64,000 nucleotides of DNA, from positions 1-64,000 of the forward strand of contig JAJUJI010000014.1 in NCBI GenBank assembly GCA_029265405.1, given 5' to 3'. Shown in pieces: positions 24,629 to 33,604 of this stretch. A model generated the notes under the pieces. That model saw only the letters and a program-made list of their open reading frames with translations. It did no database searches and had not been told where the DNA came from. The position numbers were made by a program, and so were the translations under genes. How positions within the stretch are numbered: the first letter of the stretch is position 1; the number at the start of each line of letters is the position of its first letter. This stretch comes from Clostridiales bacterium. Its GTDB lineage: Bacteria > Bacillota > Clostridia > Oscillospirales > Oscillospiraceae.

Positions 24629-24894
24629 ATGCGGTGCATCGCCTCAAAGATCTCCTCCCGCTGTATCCTCACGGAAAGACCGGTTTTTTCGCCCTCGGAG
24701 CTGAGCAGCTCCGAAAGCTCGCTGAATTTCATCGCACAGCCGGACGCGTCCACCATCATTATCATCGTAAAGTAATCCTGCATGACGGTCTGGCTTATGT
24801 CCAGGATGTTCACGCCCTGCCTGGCCAGTATGGCGCAAACCTCCGCTATTATTCCTACTCTGTCCTTGCCTATCACGGTAACTATAGCTTTCAT
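24625..24894 (-). CDS. ACT-domain protein, UPF0237
   Basis: An 89-residue single ACT domain: [20 protein letters not shown], then [21 protein letters not shown]. The length and the GKDRVGI motif match UPF0237. ACT domains bind amino acids or similar small ligands and usually dimerise. Its stop overlaps the start of the DUF711 gene by 4 bases, so the two proteins are probably made together and may form a complex. Confidence 0.92.
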   Translation of the reverse strand: MKAIVTVIGKDRVGIIAEVCAILARQGVNILDISQTVMQDYFTMIMMVDASGCAMKFSELSELLSSEGEKTGLSVRIQREEIFEAMHRI

Positions 24895-24946
24895 ATATCC
24901 TCCAAAAGGCCATCAGCTTTAAGCCTGAAACCGCAAGCCTCCGCCC

Positions 24947-25534
24947 CTACGGGCCTCCCGCCGTCAGCTCGTCCAGCGTCATGCCGAAGGAGGGCATAAA
25001 CCGCTCCATAAAGTACCTGACCTCGGGCAGCGGCGAAGCCTCGAGCAGAGCCCTCAATTGCTTTTCGGCGGATTTAAATTCGTTGTTTCCCGCCCTCAGC
25101 TCCTCAACGCATTTAATATAGGCCGACAGCTTGTCGGCCGCCTTTACTATCGCGTTTATGCTTTCGTCTCTGCAGCAAAGCGCGTCACCATATGAGGCGC
25201 GCAGCTCCTCTGGCAGCAGCCCCAGCAGCTTTTCCATCGCGGCGCGCTCAACCTCCTTGTAGGCCCCAGCAATGCTGCCGTTGAGATATTTGACCGGCGT
25301 CGGCATGTCGCCGGTTATTATCTCCGAAGCGTCGTGATACAGGGCCACCGCCGCCGCTCTTTCCGGCTCGGCCTCCAGGCCGAAAACGTCCCTTCTGATC
25401 AGGGCGAGGGCGTGGGCAAGCACGGCTGTCATATGCGAGTGCTCCTGTATGTTTTCATCAACGCTGTTGCGCATCAGGCCCCAGCGCCGTATGTTGCGCA
25501 TCCTTGAAATCAGCGCGAAAAAGCTTCCCGTCAT
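24947..25534 (-). CDS. yfbR: YfbR-like HD-domain 5'-nucleotidase
   Basis: A 195-residue HD-superfamily hydrolase. The metal motif is spread over EHSHMTAVLAHAL near residue 31, LYHDASEIITGDMPTPVKY near 65, and KAADKLSAYIKCVEEL near 130, all typical of YfbR, which removes phosphate from deoxynucleoside monophosphates. The N-terminus FFALISRMRNIRRWGLMRN matches the family. It is the first gene of the long minus-strand run towards rluD, about 50 bases upstream of the ACT gene. Confidence 0.88.
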   Translation of the reverse strand: MTGSFFALISRMRNIRRWGLMRNSVDENIQEHSHMTAVLAHALALIRRDVFGLEAEPERAAAVALYHDASEIITGDMPTPVKYLNGSIAGAYKEVERAAMEKLLGLLPEELRASYGDALCCRDESINAIVKAADKLSAYIKCVEELRAGNNEFKSAEKQLRALLEASPLPEVRYFMERFMPSFGMTLDELTAGGP

Positions 25535-25652
25535 ATCTCTAATTTGTTCTCCGTAAATTGATGAAATAGTATATCACATCATGGAAGACTTTTCAATCCG
25601 TCGGCGATGCTCTCGCGTCTTTATTTCCGCACTTAAAAAGAAGCCTCTTTTC

Positions 25653-26108
25653 CTATTCGCAGCGCTTCCTAAGCTCCGCAAAAAAGCCGCTCAACAGCCT
25701 TGAGCACTCCTCCTCCATAATACTTCCGTATATTTGCGGCTTATGTCCGAAATCCTCCATAAACAAGTTTATAACGCCTCCGCAGGCGCCGCCCTTTTTG
25801 TCCGCGGCGCCGTAATACAGCCGCGATATCCTCGCGTTTATTATCGCCCCGGCGCACATCGGGCAGGGCTCAAGGGTTACGTAAAGATCGCAGCCGCTCA
25901 GCCTCCAGCTCTTCAGGGCGCGGCAGGCCTCGAATATGGCCGCCATCTCGGCGTGGGCCAGGGCGCTGCGCTCGCCTTCTCGGCGGTTCCGGCCCCTGCC
26001 TATCACGGCGCCGTCCCTGACCACAACGCAGCCCACCGGCACCTCTCCCTCCTCATAGGCCAGCCGGGCAAGCTTTATGGCTTCGCTCATGAAATATGCC
26101 GCATCCAT
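25653..26108 (-). CDS. tadA: tRNA-specific adenosine deaminase
   Basis: A 151-residue cytidine-deaminase-fold enzyme that converts the wobble adenosine of tRNA-Arg(ACG) to inosine. The zinc site is complete: HAEM (with catalytic Glu) near residue 53 and PCPMCAGAI near 83. ARISRLYYGAADKKGGACGG follows, as in TadA. Length is normal. AAGGAG precedes the ATG. It is divergent from the CBS gene with only 49 bases between starts. Confidence 0.95.
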   Translation of the reverse strand: MDAAYFMSEAIKLARLAYEEGEVPVGCVVVRDGAVIGRGRNRREGERSALAHAEMAAIFEACRALKSWRLSGCDLYVTLEPCPMCAGAIINARISRLYYGAADKKGGACGGVINLFMEDFGHKPQIYGSIMEEECSRLLSGFFAELRKRCE

Positions 26109-26157
26109 CGAATAAGCTCCTTCTTATTGGGTAAAATTTATATGCGGAGGTGCAAAA

Positions 26158-26586
26158 ATGAAGATCAATGAAATAATGCAGCAATCGGTCATTTCCGTTG
26201 CGCCGGATGACACGGCGCTGACGGCTTCCAAGCTTCTTTCAAGGCACAACATAGGCTCTCTCCCCGTATGCTCGGGCGACGGGAGGCTCCAGGGCATAGT
26301 AACCGACAGGGACATCGTGCTGCGCTGCGTGGCCTCAGGAAAAAGCCCGGATGTTACCCCCGTGAGCGATATTATGTCCAAAAATGTGGTATCCGTATCG
26401 CCCAACGACGAAGTCAGCGCGGCGGCTTCCCTGATGTCGGCCGAGAAGGTCCGGCGTCTGCCGGTGGTGGAAAAGGGGCGCGTCCTGGGCATGCTGTCGC
26501 TGGGCGATATAGCCAAAAGCCGCGCCTTCAACATGGAGGCGGCCAAGGCTCTGACCGAAATATCCTCTAACGTGACTAAAAGATAG
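26158..26586 (+). CDS. Tandem CBS-domain protein
   Basis: A 142-residue protein made of two CBS domains (about residues 5-60 and 70-130) with the repeated signatures GIVTDRDIVLR and GMLSLGDIAKS. CBS pairs bind adenine nucleotides such as AMP, ATP or SAM and act as energy sensors. No catalytic domain is fused. GGAGG precedes the ATG by 8 bases. It stands alone, with a terminator at 26648-26684. Confidence 0.92.
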   Translation: MKINEIMQQSVISVAPDDTALTASKLLSRHNIGSLPVCSGDGRLQGIVTDRDIVLRCVASGKSPDVTPVSDIMSKNVVSVSPNDEVSAAASLMSAEKVRRLPVVEKGRVLGMLSLGDIAKSRAFNMEAAKALTEISSNVTKR

Positions 26587-26647
26587 GCTCCGCCGGGCCG
26601 GGCGTGTCCGGAAAGGCTGCTGGACATAATTTGAGCGCGATTTCGCG

Positions 26648-26684
26648 GCGGCGGAGGAAAGCCCCCTCCGCCGCTTATTTTACA
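26648..26684 (+). terminator. Terminator after the CBS gene
   Basis: A 10-bp perfect GC-rich stem (26648-26657 with 26665-26674), a 7-base loop, and a TTATTTT tail. It separates the CBS gene from the convergent LTA-synthase-like gene. Confidence 0.75.
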
Positions 26685-26712
26685 TTACGCCCGGGAACAA
26701 ATTCGGCGCGGT

Positions 26713-29019
26713 TCACCTTGAGGCTCTGGCCTTGAAATTGTCCTCCCAATAATACTGGCCCTTTATGTATCTGTCGTAAACGCCGGCGCCCTCCGCCGTC
26801 AGGTCGTAAGTCAGCTTTCCGTCCCGCAAAAACAGCCCGTACATATGCACAAGCGGCGAGACTTTAAACATCTCGTCCGACAGCTTAGTATATTCGTTGC
26901 CGCCCCAGCCCGCCTGCTCGAAGAAATAGTTCATCAGGAAGCAGGGGCTCAGGCTCGCGCCCTCGCCGACGAAATCGTTCCCCAGCGCCTTTTTCGCCGC
27001 GTCGTTGGCATATATGAGATATGGGGTGTCGTAGTAGTTGAAGAAGCCCTCGTCCGTGCTGAAGTCAAAGTTTATTCCAAGGGTTTTGTATACGCTGGCG
27101 TTGTTCCCCAGCCAGGGATTATGGTCGCCATAGACGATGAACACCACGGGCGCCTCCAGCCGCGATATCCTGTCGGCTGTCTCGCAGACGCTTTTCACCG
27201 TTTTTGCTATGCCGTAAAAATAATTGTTCAATATATTGTATTCTTCGTCCGTGTATCCTTTGTTCTTAACATATTCCTTGTCATACCAGGCCCTGTCCGA
27301 GTCGTAGGGCCCATGGTTCTGGTAGGTGACGCTGAAATTGAAATAAGGCGAGCCGGAGCTTTCAAGATGCTCCTCCAGCAGCTCGGCTATCGATGGGAAC
27401 AGCACCTCGTCTCCCGCTATGCCGTTTCCGCCCGTATCGTATTTGTTCTCATAGAAATAATAGTTGTCGAACCCAAGGTACCTGTTTACATTCAGGCGGT
27501 TGTAGAACCACTCGTAGCAGGGGTGGCAGCCCTCCGTATAATATCCCTGCTCCTTGAAATACCAGGGATAGGCGTTGGTGTTTTTTCTGTAGCTCTCGAC
27601 GTCCGAAAAGCCCGTAAGCACGCACCACTCCGTATCCACGGTATTTCCGGCAAAAACATTCGTGATAAGCTGTCCGGAAAGGCTGCGCTTTTCAAGCTCA
27701 TGCAGCGGACCGTAAACATCCTCGGCAAAATCCAGCACACCAAATTTGGTGAAATCATTGAAGGCTTCGAGCTGCACTATAACCATATTCACATTTTCGC
27801 CCTCGGGGATGTCGTCGTAGACGTAGGAGGCCAGCAGGGCGGCGGCTTCGGCCTTGTCGTAGCCGTCCGGCGGCGCTTCCTTTGCGTCTTTAACGCTGTG
27901 CAGAAAGGGATACACAAAGCCTCTCGATACATACTGCCCGGTAGCCGACCAGCGCGAGACGAGAGCCAGGTTTTCCGTTTTGCCGTACAGTTCCTCGCTT
28001 GCATACAGCTTCCCATAGGACAGGGCGAAAAGGCCGGCCGTGCAGAAAAGGCCCAGAACGCGCAGGCGCGCCGATTTGATTCGGCCCCGCACGAGGAAAA
28101 ACGCCAGAACGGCGCAGATAAGGCAGATGGAGACGGCGAGCGCTATTTTATAGTTCATCTCAAGCGTATATTTTTCGGCGGCCATGGCTCCTCCCTCAAG
28201 CGCGTAGCGCACGTCCGAGAAAAGCAGGGGGTCGTTGCGCAGGGAGAGCTTGAAGTAGTTTATCAGCGACAAAAGCAGGGTAAAGGCCGAGGATGTTAAA
28301 AAAGCCAGCCAAACCCTGTTGAAAATAAAATACAAAAAAAAGACCAGGAGGACAACCGGAAGGATATTCAAAACCGGAGTCCAGATATTGCGGAAATAGG
28401 TCAGGAACATCTCCAGCCTGTATTGCGCCGCGCCAAAATACATCGAAATCAGCCCCAGCCCGGCGCCCAGGCATAAAAGCGCCAAGAAGGTATATGCTCC
28501 GCTTAAAGCGCTCCGCAGCCTATACTCGGCTGCCGAGCGCATGGCCCTGCCCCTGCGGATAAGCACCAGATCCGCTTCGGCGGCAAGCTTCGGCGGATAT
28601 GAATCCGCAACAAGCATTACCTTTCCGGCTCCGGCGGCTTTGCTGTAAAGGGCCTGATAATCGTCGCCGGAGAGCACCCGCGCGCCCATCATGCCGGCCA
28701 GCGGAGCTACGGCTTTTTCGGGGTACCGGGTCAGCCAAACGTTGTCGTCCTCCGGAAAGAGCCTGCAGGCTTTCCTGCCCTCCCTGCTCCAAAAGGCTTG
28801 AAGCTTTACGTCCGCCCCCTTCGCATAGTCAAGGAAGCGCCACATTATGCGGTCGTATTTCGGAGCCCCGCAAAGGCCGAAAAATCTTAGCAGCGAAGCC
28901 CAAAGGCGCGGAAAAAGAAAGCGGATCAGGCCCGGCTGCCTGAGCAGGCAGTAGCGGTAAAGCAAATTGTTTAGCGGCCTAATATATACAGTTCTTTCAA
29001 AAATAAGTATATTTATCAT
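26713..29019 (-). CDS. LTA synthase-like membrane sulfatase-fold enzyme
   Basis: The protein is about 768 residues from the ATG at 29019 (MINILIFERT); the frame extends further upstream but overlaps the cupin gene. About 150 residues of a soluble-looking domain come first. Roughly five membrane segments follow (residues 180-350), then a large extracytoplasmic sulfatase-fold domain. The nucleophile motif is the Thr of FAGNTVDTEW; metal motifs include VQLEAFNDF and VIYGDHNPW. This is the layout of polyglycerolphosphate lipoteichoic acid synthase-type enzymes, which transfer glycerol phosphate or a related group from a lipid. The extra N-terminal domain is not standard. Its ribosome-binding site is weak and lies just past a 16-bp inverted repeat. 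Confidence 0.85.
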   Translation of the reverse strand: MINILIFERTVYIRPLNNLLYRYCLLRQPGLIRFLFPRLWASLLRFFGLCGAPKYDRIMWRFLDYAKGADVKLQAFWSREGRKACRLFPEDDNVWLTRYPEKAVAPLAGMMGARVLSGDDYQALYSKAAGAGKVMLVADSYPPKLAAEADLVLIRRGRAMRSAAEYRLRSALSGAYTFLALLCLGAGLGLISMYFGAAQYRLEMFLTYFRNIWTPVLNILPVVLLVFFLYFIFNRVWLAFLTSSAFTLLLSLINYFKLSLRNDPLLFSDVRYALEGGAMAAEKYTLEMNYKIALAVSICLICAVLAFFLVRGRIKSARLRVLGLFCTAGLFALSYGKLYASEELYGKTENLALVSRWSATGQYVSRGFVYPFLHSVKDAKEAPPDGYDKAEAAALLASYVYDDIPEGENVNMVIVQLEAFNDFTKFGVLDFAEDVYGPLHELEKRSLSGQLITNVFAGNTVDTEWCVLTGFSDVESYRKNTNAYPWYFKEQGYYTEGCHPCYEWFYNRLNVNRYLGFDNYYFYENKYDTGGNGIAGDEVLFPSIAELLEEHLESSGSPYFNFSVTYQNHGPYDSDRAWYDKEYVKNKGYTDEEYNILNNYFYGIAKTVKSVCETADRISRLEAPVVFIVYGDHNPWLGNNASVYKTLGINFDFSTDEGFFNYYDTPYLIYANDAAKKALGNDFVGEGASLSPCFLMNYFFEQAGWGGNEYTKLSDEMFKVSPLVHMYGLFLRDGKLTYDLTAEGAGVYDRYIKGQYYWEDNFKARASR

Positions 29020-29032
29020 GTCTATCCCAGTA

Positions 29033-29069
29033 AGGCAATGAGCTTCCGAAGGGCGGAAGCTCATTGCCT
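29033..29069. repeat. 16-bp inverted repeat before the LTA-synthase-like gene
   Basis: Perfect arms 29033-29048 and 29054-29069 with a 5-base loop, between the cupin stop (29085) and the start at 29019. No T-run follows on either strand, so a simple terminator is unlikely. It would form a stable hairpin 13 bases ahead of the start codon. Confidence 0.7.
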
Positions 29070-29084
29070 GCTGCTTTCTATTGA

Positions 29085-29447
29085 TTATTGGGCCGACTTT
29101 ACAAGGGCCACCAGCATCTTGCAGGAATCCGTCCCTGTATTGAGTATGGATTTTTTGGTTCCGGGTCCGCAATGGAAGCTGTCTCCGGCATAAAGGGTGG
29201 TCTTTACCTCCTCCGGCGTTCCCACCTCGCACTCGAGATACATCTGGCCCTCTATTATGTAATAAATGGACTCCATCATATTGGATCCGTATTCGCAGCC
29301 GCCGCCGGGGAGGAAATGGCTAAGTCCCATGGTAATTACTCCGCTGTTGACATCCTGGGGGTCGTGCAGGCGGGTGGTGCGAACGTCAAAATGCTTGGGG
29401 GCTTCGTAGCGGTAGGCTTCGTTTTTTCTCGTGATTTTATAGCTCAT
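29085..29447 (-). CDS. Small cupin-domain protein
   Basis: A 120-residue single cupin barrel from the ATG at 29447, which has AAGGGA 10 bases upstream; an ATG at 29456 is too close to that site. Motif 1 is degenerate (GGGCEYGSNMMESIYYIIEG) with few His ligands. Motif 2 is YAGDSFHCGPGTKKSILN. This pattern suggests a ligand-binding or isomerase-type cupin rather than a dioxygenase. It lies between mobA (upstream) and the LTA-synthase-like gene (downstream) on one strand. Function unknown. Confidence 0.75.
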   Translation of the reverse strand: MSYKITRKNEAYRYEAPKHFDVRTTRLHDPQDVNSGVITMGLSHFLPGGGCEYGSNMMESIYYIIEGQMYLECEVGTPEEVKTTLYAGDSFHCGPGTKKSILNTGTDSCKMLVALVKSAQ

Positions 29448-29497
29448 ACGATGCATATCCCTTCGTAAATTAGTGTTTGTATTGGACAGCCCCTATG

Positions 29498-30088
29498 TTA
29501 GCACTTATCATTCCCCAATTCAAGACACAGTTTTTCGTAATCCTCGGGCCTGTTTATGTTCATAAGCAGCCTCTCGCTCCACAGCGGGCCAAGGTCCTGC
29601 GCCGTGGCCTTTCTCGCCCCCAGAGCTTCAAGCAGGGCGGCCATAGAGCAGTTGCCCTCCAGCAGCGCCTTTTCTGCGTGCGGGAGGACGCTTATCCTGT
29701 AGTAGGCAAAAAGAGGCTCGAATCTCCCGCGGGCGTCTACGGGCGCGCATATATCGTTCCGGCCGCAAAGCTCAATAAGCCTCAAGGCCGCCTCCGGCGC
29801 GGCAAATGGCATATCGGCCGCCGCGAGAAAAACATCCCCGCCGGTATGGACCAGGGCGGCGTGCAGGCCGGACATGGGGCCGCGGCCCGGATATATGTCG
29901 CAAACCTTTTCAGCCCCTATCTCCCCGTATTTTGAAAGGTCCCCGACGCTGACTATGACCCTGTCGAAGAGCCTTTCAAAGCGCTTGACGGCGCCTTCAA
30001 GCAGGCTGCGCCCGCAAAACTCAAGCGCCAGCTTGTCCCTTCCCATCCTTGTGCTCTTCCCTCCAGCCAGTATTACCGCCGTCGGCAT
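29498..30088 (-). CDS. mobA: MobA-like molybdenum cofactor guanylyltransferase
   Basis: A 196-residue nucleotidyltransferase. The signature AVILAGGKSTRMGRDKL is at residues 4-20, the metal-binding block is LAAADMPF near 90, and NINRPEDYEKL lies near the C-terminus. It would transfer GMP from GTP to molybdopterin to make the guanine dinucleotide cofactor. No molybdoenzyme or other moa/moe gene is in this window. A related NTP transferase acting on another substrate is possible but less likely given LAGGKSTRMG and DMPF. Confidence 0.85.
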   Translation of the reverse strand: MPTAVILAGGKSTRMGRDKLALEFCGRSLLEGAVKRFERLFDRVIVSVGDLSKYGEIGAEKVCDIYPGRGPMSGLHAALVHTGGDVFLAAADMPFAAPEAALRLIELCGRNDICAPVDARGRFEPLFAYYRISVLPHAEKALLEGNCSMAALLEALGARKATAQDLGPLWSERLLMNINRPEDYEKLCLELGNDKC

Positions 30089-30289
30089 TTCGGCTTCGTC
30101 TCTCTTTCAATTATTTAATATATAAAATCAATAATAAAAAAATAAAATTCAATAAGCCGCTTTTACAGCTCTATGCTTATATTATAGCACTTTTGCCTTA
30201 TTGCGGGCAAGCTTCCGGCTCTATTTTTGGTTTGGCTTTGAATTGAATTTCAAGATAATGTATGCTACGATGATGCGGTTAGTGTGTAG

Positions 30290-30402
30290 TATAATATATT
30301 TTGCCTAAACCCGCCGCACTGTTGGTTTTAGGCGCGGATAAAATAGGGGATTGGATTAGCGAGTCATAGCCGTCGGCTATAACCGTGGCTATATTTTTAT
30401 TT
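30290..30402 (+). promoter_or_regulatory. Structured leader of the acyl-CoA dehydrogenase operon
   Basis: In the 357-base gap 30089-30445 a TATAAT (30290-30295, no clear -35) precedes two structures. Hairpin 1 pairs GCCTAAA (30303-30309) with 30327-30333. Further on, ATAGCC (30366-30371) can pair with GGCTAT at either 30375-30380 or 30387-30392; the second is followed by a T-rich run (ATTTTTATTTT). The alternative pairings suggest a possible attenuator. The rest of the gap is AT-rich (30110-30190) and shows no gene. Confidence 0.4.
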
Positions 30403-30445
30403 TAACCAAGCTCAGGCGCAATAAGGAAAGGAGTCTCAGGACTAA

Positions 30446-31585
30446 ATGGTTTTATCGGAAAAGTACGAGCTTATTAGAAAGCTCGCCAGAGATTTCGCCA
30501 CTGCGGAGATACCCTCCGAGCTTCAGGACGAAATCGACCGAACCGGCAACTATCCTCAGGAGCTGCTCAGGAAGTTTGCAAAATACGGGTTTTACGGCAT
30601 CAAGGCCCCCAAGGAGCTGGGCGGTCAGGGCGCCGACACGCTGGCTTACGTTATTACGATAGAGGAGATAGCAAGAGTCAGCATGGTATCCGCTATTTAT
30701 GTCAGCGGAGCCAATTCCCTGGGAAGCGGCCCCCTTATGCTGGCGGGCACCAAGGAGCAGATCGAGAAATATTTGGGACCCGTTGCAAGGGGCGAGAAGT
30801 ATCCCAGCTTCGGCCTGACCGAGCCGGGCGCGGGCTCCGACGCCGGCGGCGTCGTGACCAGCGCGGTCAGGGACGGCGACTACTGGATACTCAACGGCAG
30901 AAAGGCCTTCATAACCGCCGCTCCCATATCGGATTTCTGCATTATTTTCGCCAAGACCGACCCTTCCAAGGGTTCCAAGGGGATCACCACCTTCATAGTC
31001 GACATGAAGGCTCCCGGAGTAAGCTTCGGCAAGCCTGAGCATAAAATGGGAATCATTGGCTGCCCGACAAGCGACATAGTACTTGAGGACGTAAGGGTGC
31101 ACGACAGCGACAGGCTCGGGGAGATAAACAAGGGCTTCATAAACGCCATGAAGACCCTGGATATAGGCCGTCTGGGCGTCGCCGCTCAATCCGTCGGCGT
31201 GGGGCAGGCCTGCCTTGACGAGGCGATCAAATACGCCAAGGAGCGCAAGCAGTTCGGCCGCAGGATAGCCGATTTCCAGGCCATACAGTTCATGATAGCC
31301 GACATGGCCACGGAGCTTCAGGCGGCCCGCGAGCTGGTCTACAACGGCGCCGTCATGAAGGACAGGAACGACGCCAAGGCCAGCATGTACTGCTCCATGG
31401 CCAAGTACTTCGCCTCCGAGGCTGCAAACCGGATAGCCTACAAGGCTCTCCAGATACACGGAGGCTACGGCTACATAAAGGATTACCGCATCGAGCGCCT
31501 TTACCGCGACGTGCGCATAAACACCATCTTCGAGGGCACCTCCCAGGTGCAGCAGATGGTGATCTCGGGCGCTCTGCTCAAGTGA
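30446..31585 (+). CDS. Acyl-CoA dehydrogenase/reductase (CarC- or Bcd-like)
   Basis: A 379-residue flavoprotein of the acyl-CoA dehydrogenase family. FAD and substrate motifs are present: GLTEPGAGSDAGG near residue 134, KAFITAA near 160, ERKQFGRRIADFQAIQFMIADM near 270, HGGYGYIKDYRIERLYRD near 345, and FEGTSQVQQ near 366, where the Glu is the catalytic base. With its own EtfB and ferredoxin-fused EtfA directly downstream it probably works as an NADH- and ferredoxin-coupled enoyl-CoA reductase, the direction used by Bcd-Etf and caffeyl-CoA reductase. Substrate is not determinable; the neighbouring ligase and CoA transferase suggest an exogenous unsaturated acid. AAAGGAG precedes the ATG by about 12 bases. 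Confidence 0.92.
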   Translation: MVLSEKYELIRKLARDFATAEIPSELQDEIDRTGNYPQELLRKFAKYGFYGIKAPKELGGQGADTLAYVITIEEIARVSMVSAIYVSGANSLGSGPLMLAGTKEQIEKYLGPVARGEKYPSFGLTEPGAGSDAGGVVTSAVRDGDYWILNGRKAFITAAPISDFCIIFAKTDPSKGSKGITTFIVDMKAPGVSFGKPEHKMGIIGCPTSDIVLEDVRVHDSDRLGEINKGFINAMKTLDIGRLGVAAQSVGVGQACLDEAIKYAKERKQFGRRIADFQAIQFMIADMATELQAARELVYNGAVMKDRNDAKASMYCSMAKYFASEAANRIAYKALQIHGGYGYIKDYRIERLYRDVRINTIFEGTSQVQQMVISGALLK

Positions 31586-31597
31586 GGAGATAGGACG

Positions 31598-32389
31598 ATG
31601 AGAATAATAGTTACCGCCAAGCAGGTTCCCGATACAAACGAGGTCAGGATAGATCCCGTTAAGCACACTCTAATACGCGAAGGCGTGCCCTCCATACTCA
31701 ACCCCGACGACGCCAACGCCCTTGAGGAAGCTCTGCGCATCAAGGATGAAAATCCGGGCTGCACAGTAACCGTCGTTTCCATGGGCCCTCCGCAGGCGCT
31801 TACAATGCTCAGGGAGTGCATAGCCATGGGCGCGGACGACGCCGTTCTTCTCTCCTCCCGCGCCTTCGGAGGCGCCGACACCTGCGCCACCTCGACCACC
31901 ATAGCCGCCGGCATTAAGAAGATCGGGGATTATGACATAATTTTTGCCGGACGCCAGGCCATAGACGGCGATACCGCCCAGGTGGGTCCTCAGCTTGCCA
32001 TGCGCCTCGGCCTCCCGGTTGTCACATACGTGCAGAAGGTCATAGAGATAAAGGAAGGCTCCGTCGTCGTCGAGCGCCAGCTTGAGGACGGGCATGAAAT
32101 CGTCGAGGTTGCCAAGCCCTGCGTGCTGACCTGCGTCAAGGAGCTGAACACTCCTAGATACATGACCATAGGGCGCATACTCTACGCCTGCGACGAGGCC
32201 GATATCAAGGTCTGGAACGAAAAGGACGTGGCCCTTGATCCCGCCGACTGCGGCCTCAACGCCTCTCCCACACAGGTTGTCACGAGCTTTACCCCCGAAC
32301 CCAAGGGCAAGGGCGAGATGCTCACCGGCTCGATAAACGAGATGGCGGCCAAGCTCGTCTCCCGTCTTACCGAAAAGCACGTCATATAA
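31598..32389 (+). CDS. etfB: Electron transfer flavoprotein beta subunit
   Basis: A 263-residue EtfB. The N-terminus MRIIVTAKQVPDTNEVRID is typical, as are LNPDDANALEEALRIKD near 35, AGRQAIDGDTAQVGPQLA near 117 and LTCVKELNTPRYMTIGRI near 170. In bifurcating Etfs this subunit carries the FAD that takes electrons from NADH and splits them. It lies 12 bases after the dehydrogenase gene and 14 bases before etfA, with strong ribosome-binding sites, so the three are surely co-expressed. Confidence 0.97.
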   Translation: MRIIVTAKQVPDTNEVRIDPVKHTLIREGVPSILNPDDANALEEALRIKDENPGCTVTVVSMGPPQALTMLRECIAMGADDAVLLSSRAFGGADTCATSTTIAAGIKKIGDYDIIFAGRQAIDGDTAQVGPQLAMRLGLPVVTYVQKVIEIKEGSVVVERQLEDGHEIVEVAKPCVLTCVKELNTPRYMTIGRILYACDEADIKVWNEKDVALDPADCGLNASPTQVVTSFTPEPKGKGEMLTGSINEMAAKLVSRLTEKHVI

Positions 32390-32403
32390 GGAGGTAAGCT
32401 GAA

Positions 32404-33594
32404 ATGGCTATAAATGTTATCGCCGAGAAATGCAAAGGCTGCGGCGTTTGCTTGAAGGAATGCCCCTTCGAGGCTCTTGCCATGGAAAATGTGGACGGAA
32501 AGAAGATAGCGGCCGTAGGCATGGCCTGCACCAACTGCGGAGTGTGCGTGGACAAGTGCCCCTTCGGCGCGATAGAGCGCACCGGAACCAGCATGGTCAA
32601 TGTGGATATCTCCCTTTATCACGGCGTTTGGGTGTTTGCCGAGCAGCGCGAGGGCAAGCTGATGAACGTCGCCGTCGAGCTTCTGGGGGAGGGCCGAAAG
32701 CTGGCAGACGCCATAGGCACCGAGCTTTGCGCCATTCTTGTCGGCAGCGACTGCGACCATCTTGTTACGGAGCTGTTCGAGTACGGCGCGGAAAAGGTCT
32801 ATTACGCCAACGCTCCCGAGCTGAAGAACTACACCACCGACGGCTACACTACAGCCATTTACCGCGCTGTGCTCAAATACAAGCCCGAGATCGTGCTTTA
32901 CGGAGCCACGCACATCGGACGGGATCTGGCCCCCAGCATAGCCGTAAAGTGCGGCACCGGCCTTACGGCCGACTGCACCAAGCTCGACATTGATCCCGCC
33001 ACAAAGCAGCTCCGCCAGACCCGCCCCGCCTTCGGCGGAAACCTGATGGCAACCATACTCTGCCCGCACCACAGGCCCCAGATGTCGACCGTACGCCCGG
33101 GCGTTATGGAGAAGCCTGTCAGGACGCCGGGAAAAAAGGGCGAGCTTATTATGCTGCCCCAGAAGTTCAAGAAGGGCGAGATACGCCAGCAGGTCCTCGA
33201 CATAATAAAGAAGGTCGGCGAGATAGCCTCGCTTACCGACGCGGAGATCATTGTTTCCGGCGGCAGGGGCGTCGGCGGCCCGGAAGGCTTTGAAATTATC
33301 CGCGCCCTCGCGGATAAGCTTGGCGGCTCCGTAGGCGCCAGCCGCGCCGCCGTCGATGCCGGCTGGATAGACCACAGCTTCCAGGTCGGTCAGACCGGAA
33401 CCACCGTAAAGCCGAAGCTTTACATAGCCTGCGGCATTTCCGGAGCTATACAGCACCTGGCCGGCATGCAGAACTCCGGCTATATAGTCGCCATAAACAA
33501 AAATGAAAACGCCCCCATATTTGAGGTTGCCGATTACGGCATTGTCGGAGACCTCTTTAAAGTTATCCCCGCGATTATTGAATCTTTAGGCTGA
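32404..33594 (+). CDS. etfA: Electron transfer flavoprotein alpha subunit with N-terminal 2[4Fe-4S] ferredoxin
   Basis: A 396-residue fusion. Residues 1-65 hold two complete 4Fe-4S motifs, [12 protein letters not shown] and [12 protein letters not shown]. The rest is Etf[36 protein letters not shown] near 175, a [13 protein letters not shown] segment near 285, and the FAD motif [28 protein letters not shown] near 330. Ferredoxin-extended EtfA subunits are known from caffeyl-CoA reductase (CarE) and some lactate dehydrogenase Etfs, where the clusters pass electrons to or from soluble ferredoxin. This supports electron bifurcation by the complex. GGAGG precedes the ATG. Confidence 0.96.
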   Translation: MAINVIAEKCKGCGVCLKECPFEALAMENVDGKKIAAVGMACTNCGVCVDKCPFGAIERTGTSMVNVDISLYHGVWVFAEQREGKLMNVAVELLGEGRKLADAIGTELCAILVGSDCDHLVTELFEYGAEKVYYANAPELKNYTTDGYTTAIYRAVLKYKPEIVLYGATHIGRDLAPSIAVKCGTGLTADCTKLDIDPATKQLRQTRPAFGGNLMATILCPHHRPQMSTVRPGVMEKPVRTPGKKGELIMLPQKFKKGEIRQQVLDIIKKVGEIASLTDAEIIVSGGRGVGGPEGFEIIRALADKLGGSVGASRAAVDAGWIDHSFQVGQTGTTVKPKLYIACGISGAIQHLAGMQNSGYIVAINKNENAPIFEVADYGIVGDLFKVIPAIIESLG

Positions 33595-33604
33595 ATAGGT
33601 TATA

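Noticed and set aside
26845-28299. A 484-codon plus-strand frame opposite the LTA-synthase-like gene
   Set aside because: It has no recognisable domain or ribosome-binding site, and the minus-strand frame carries clear membrane segments and catalytic motifs.
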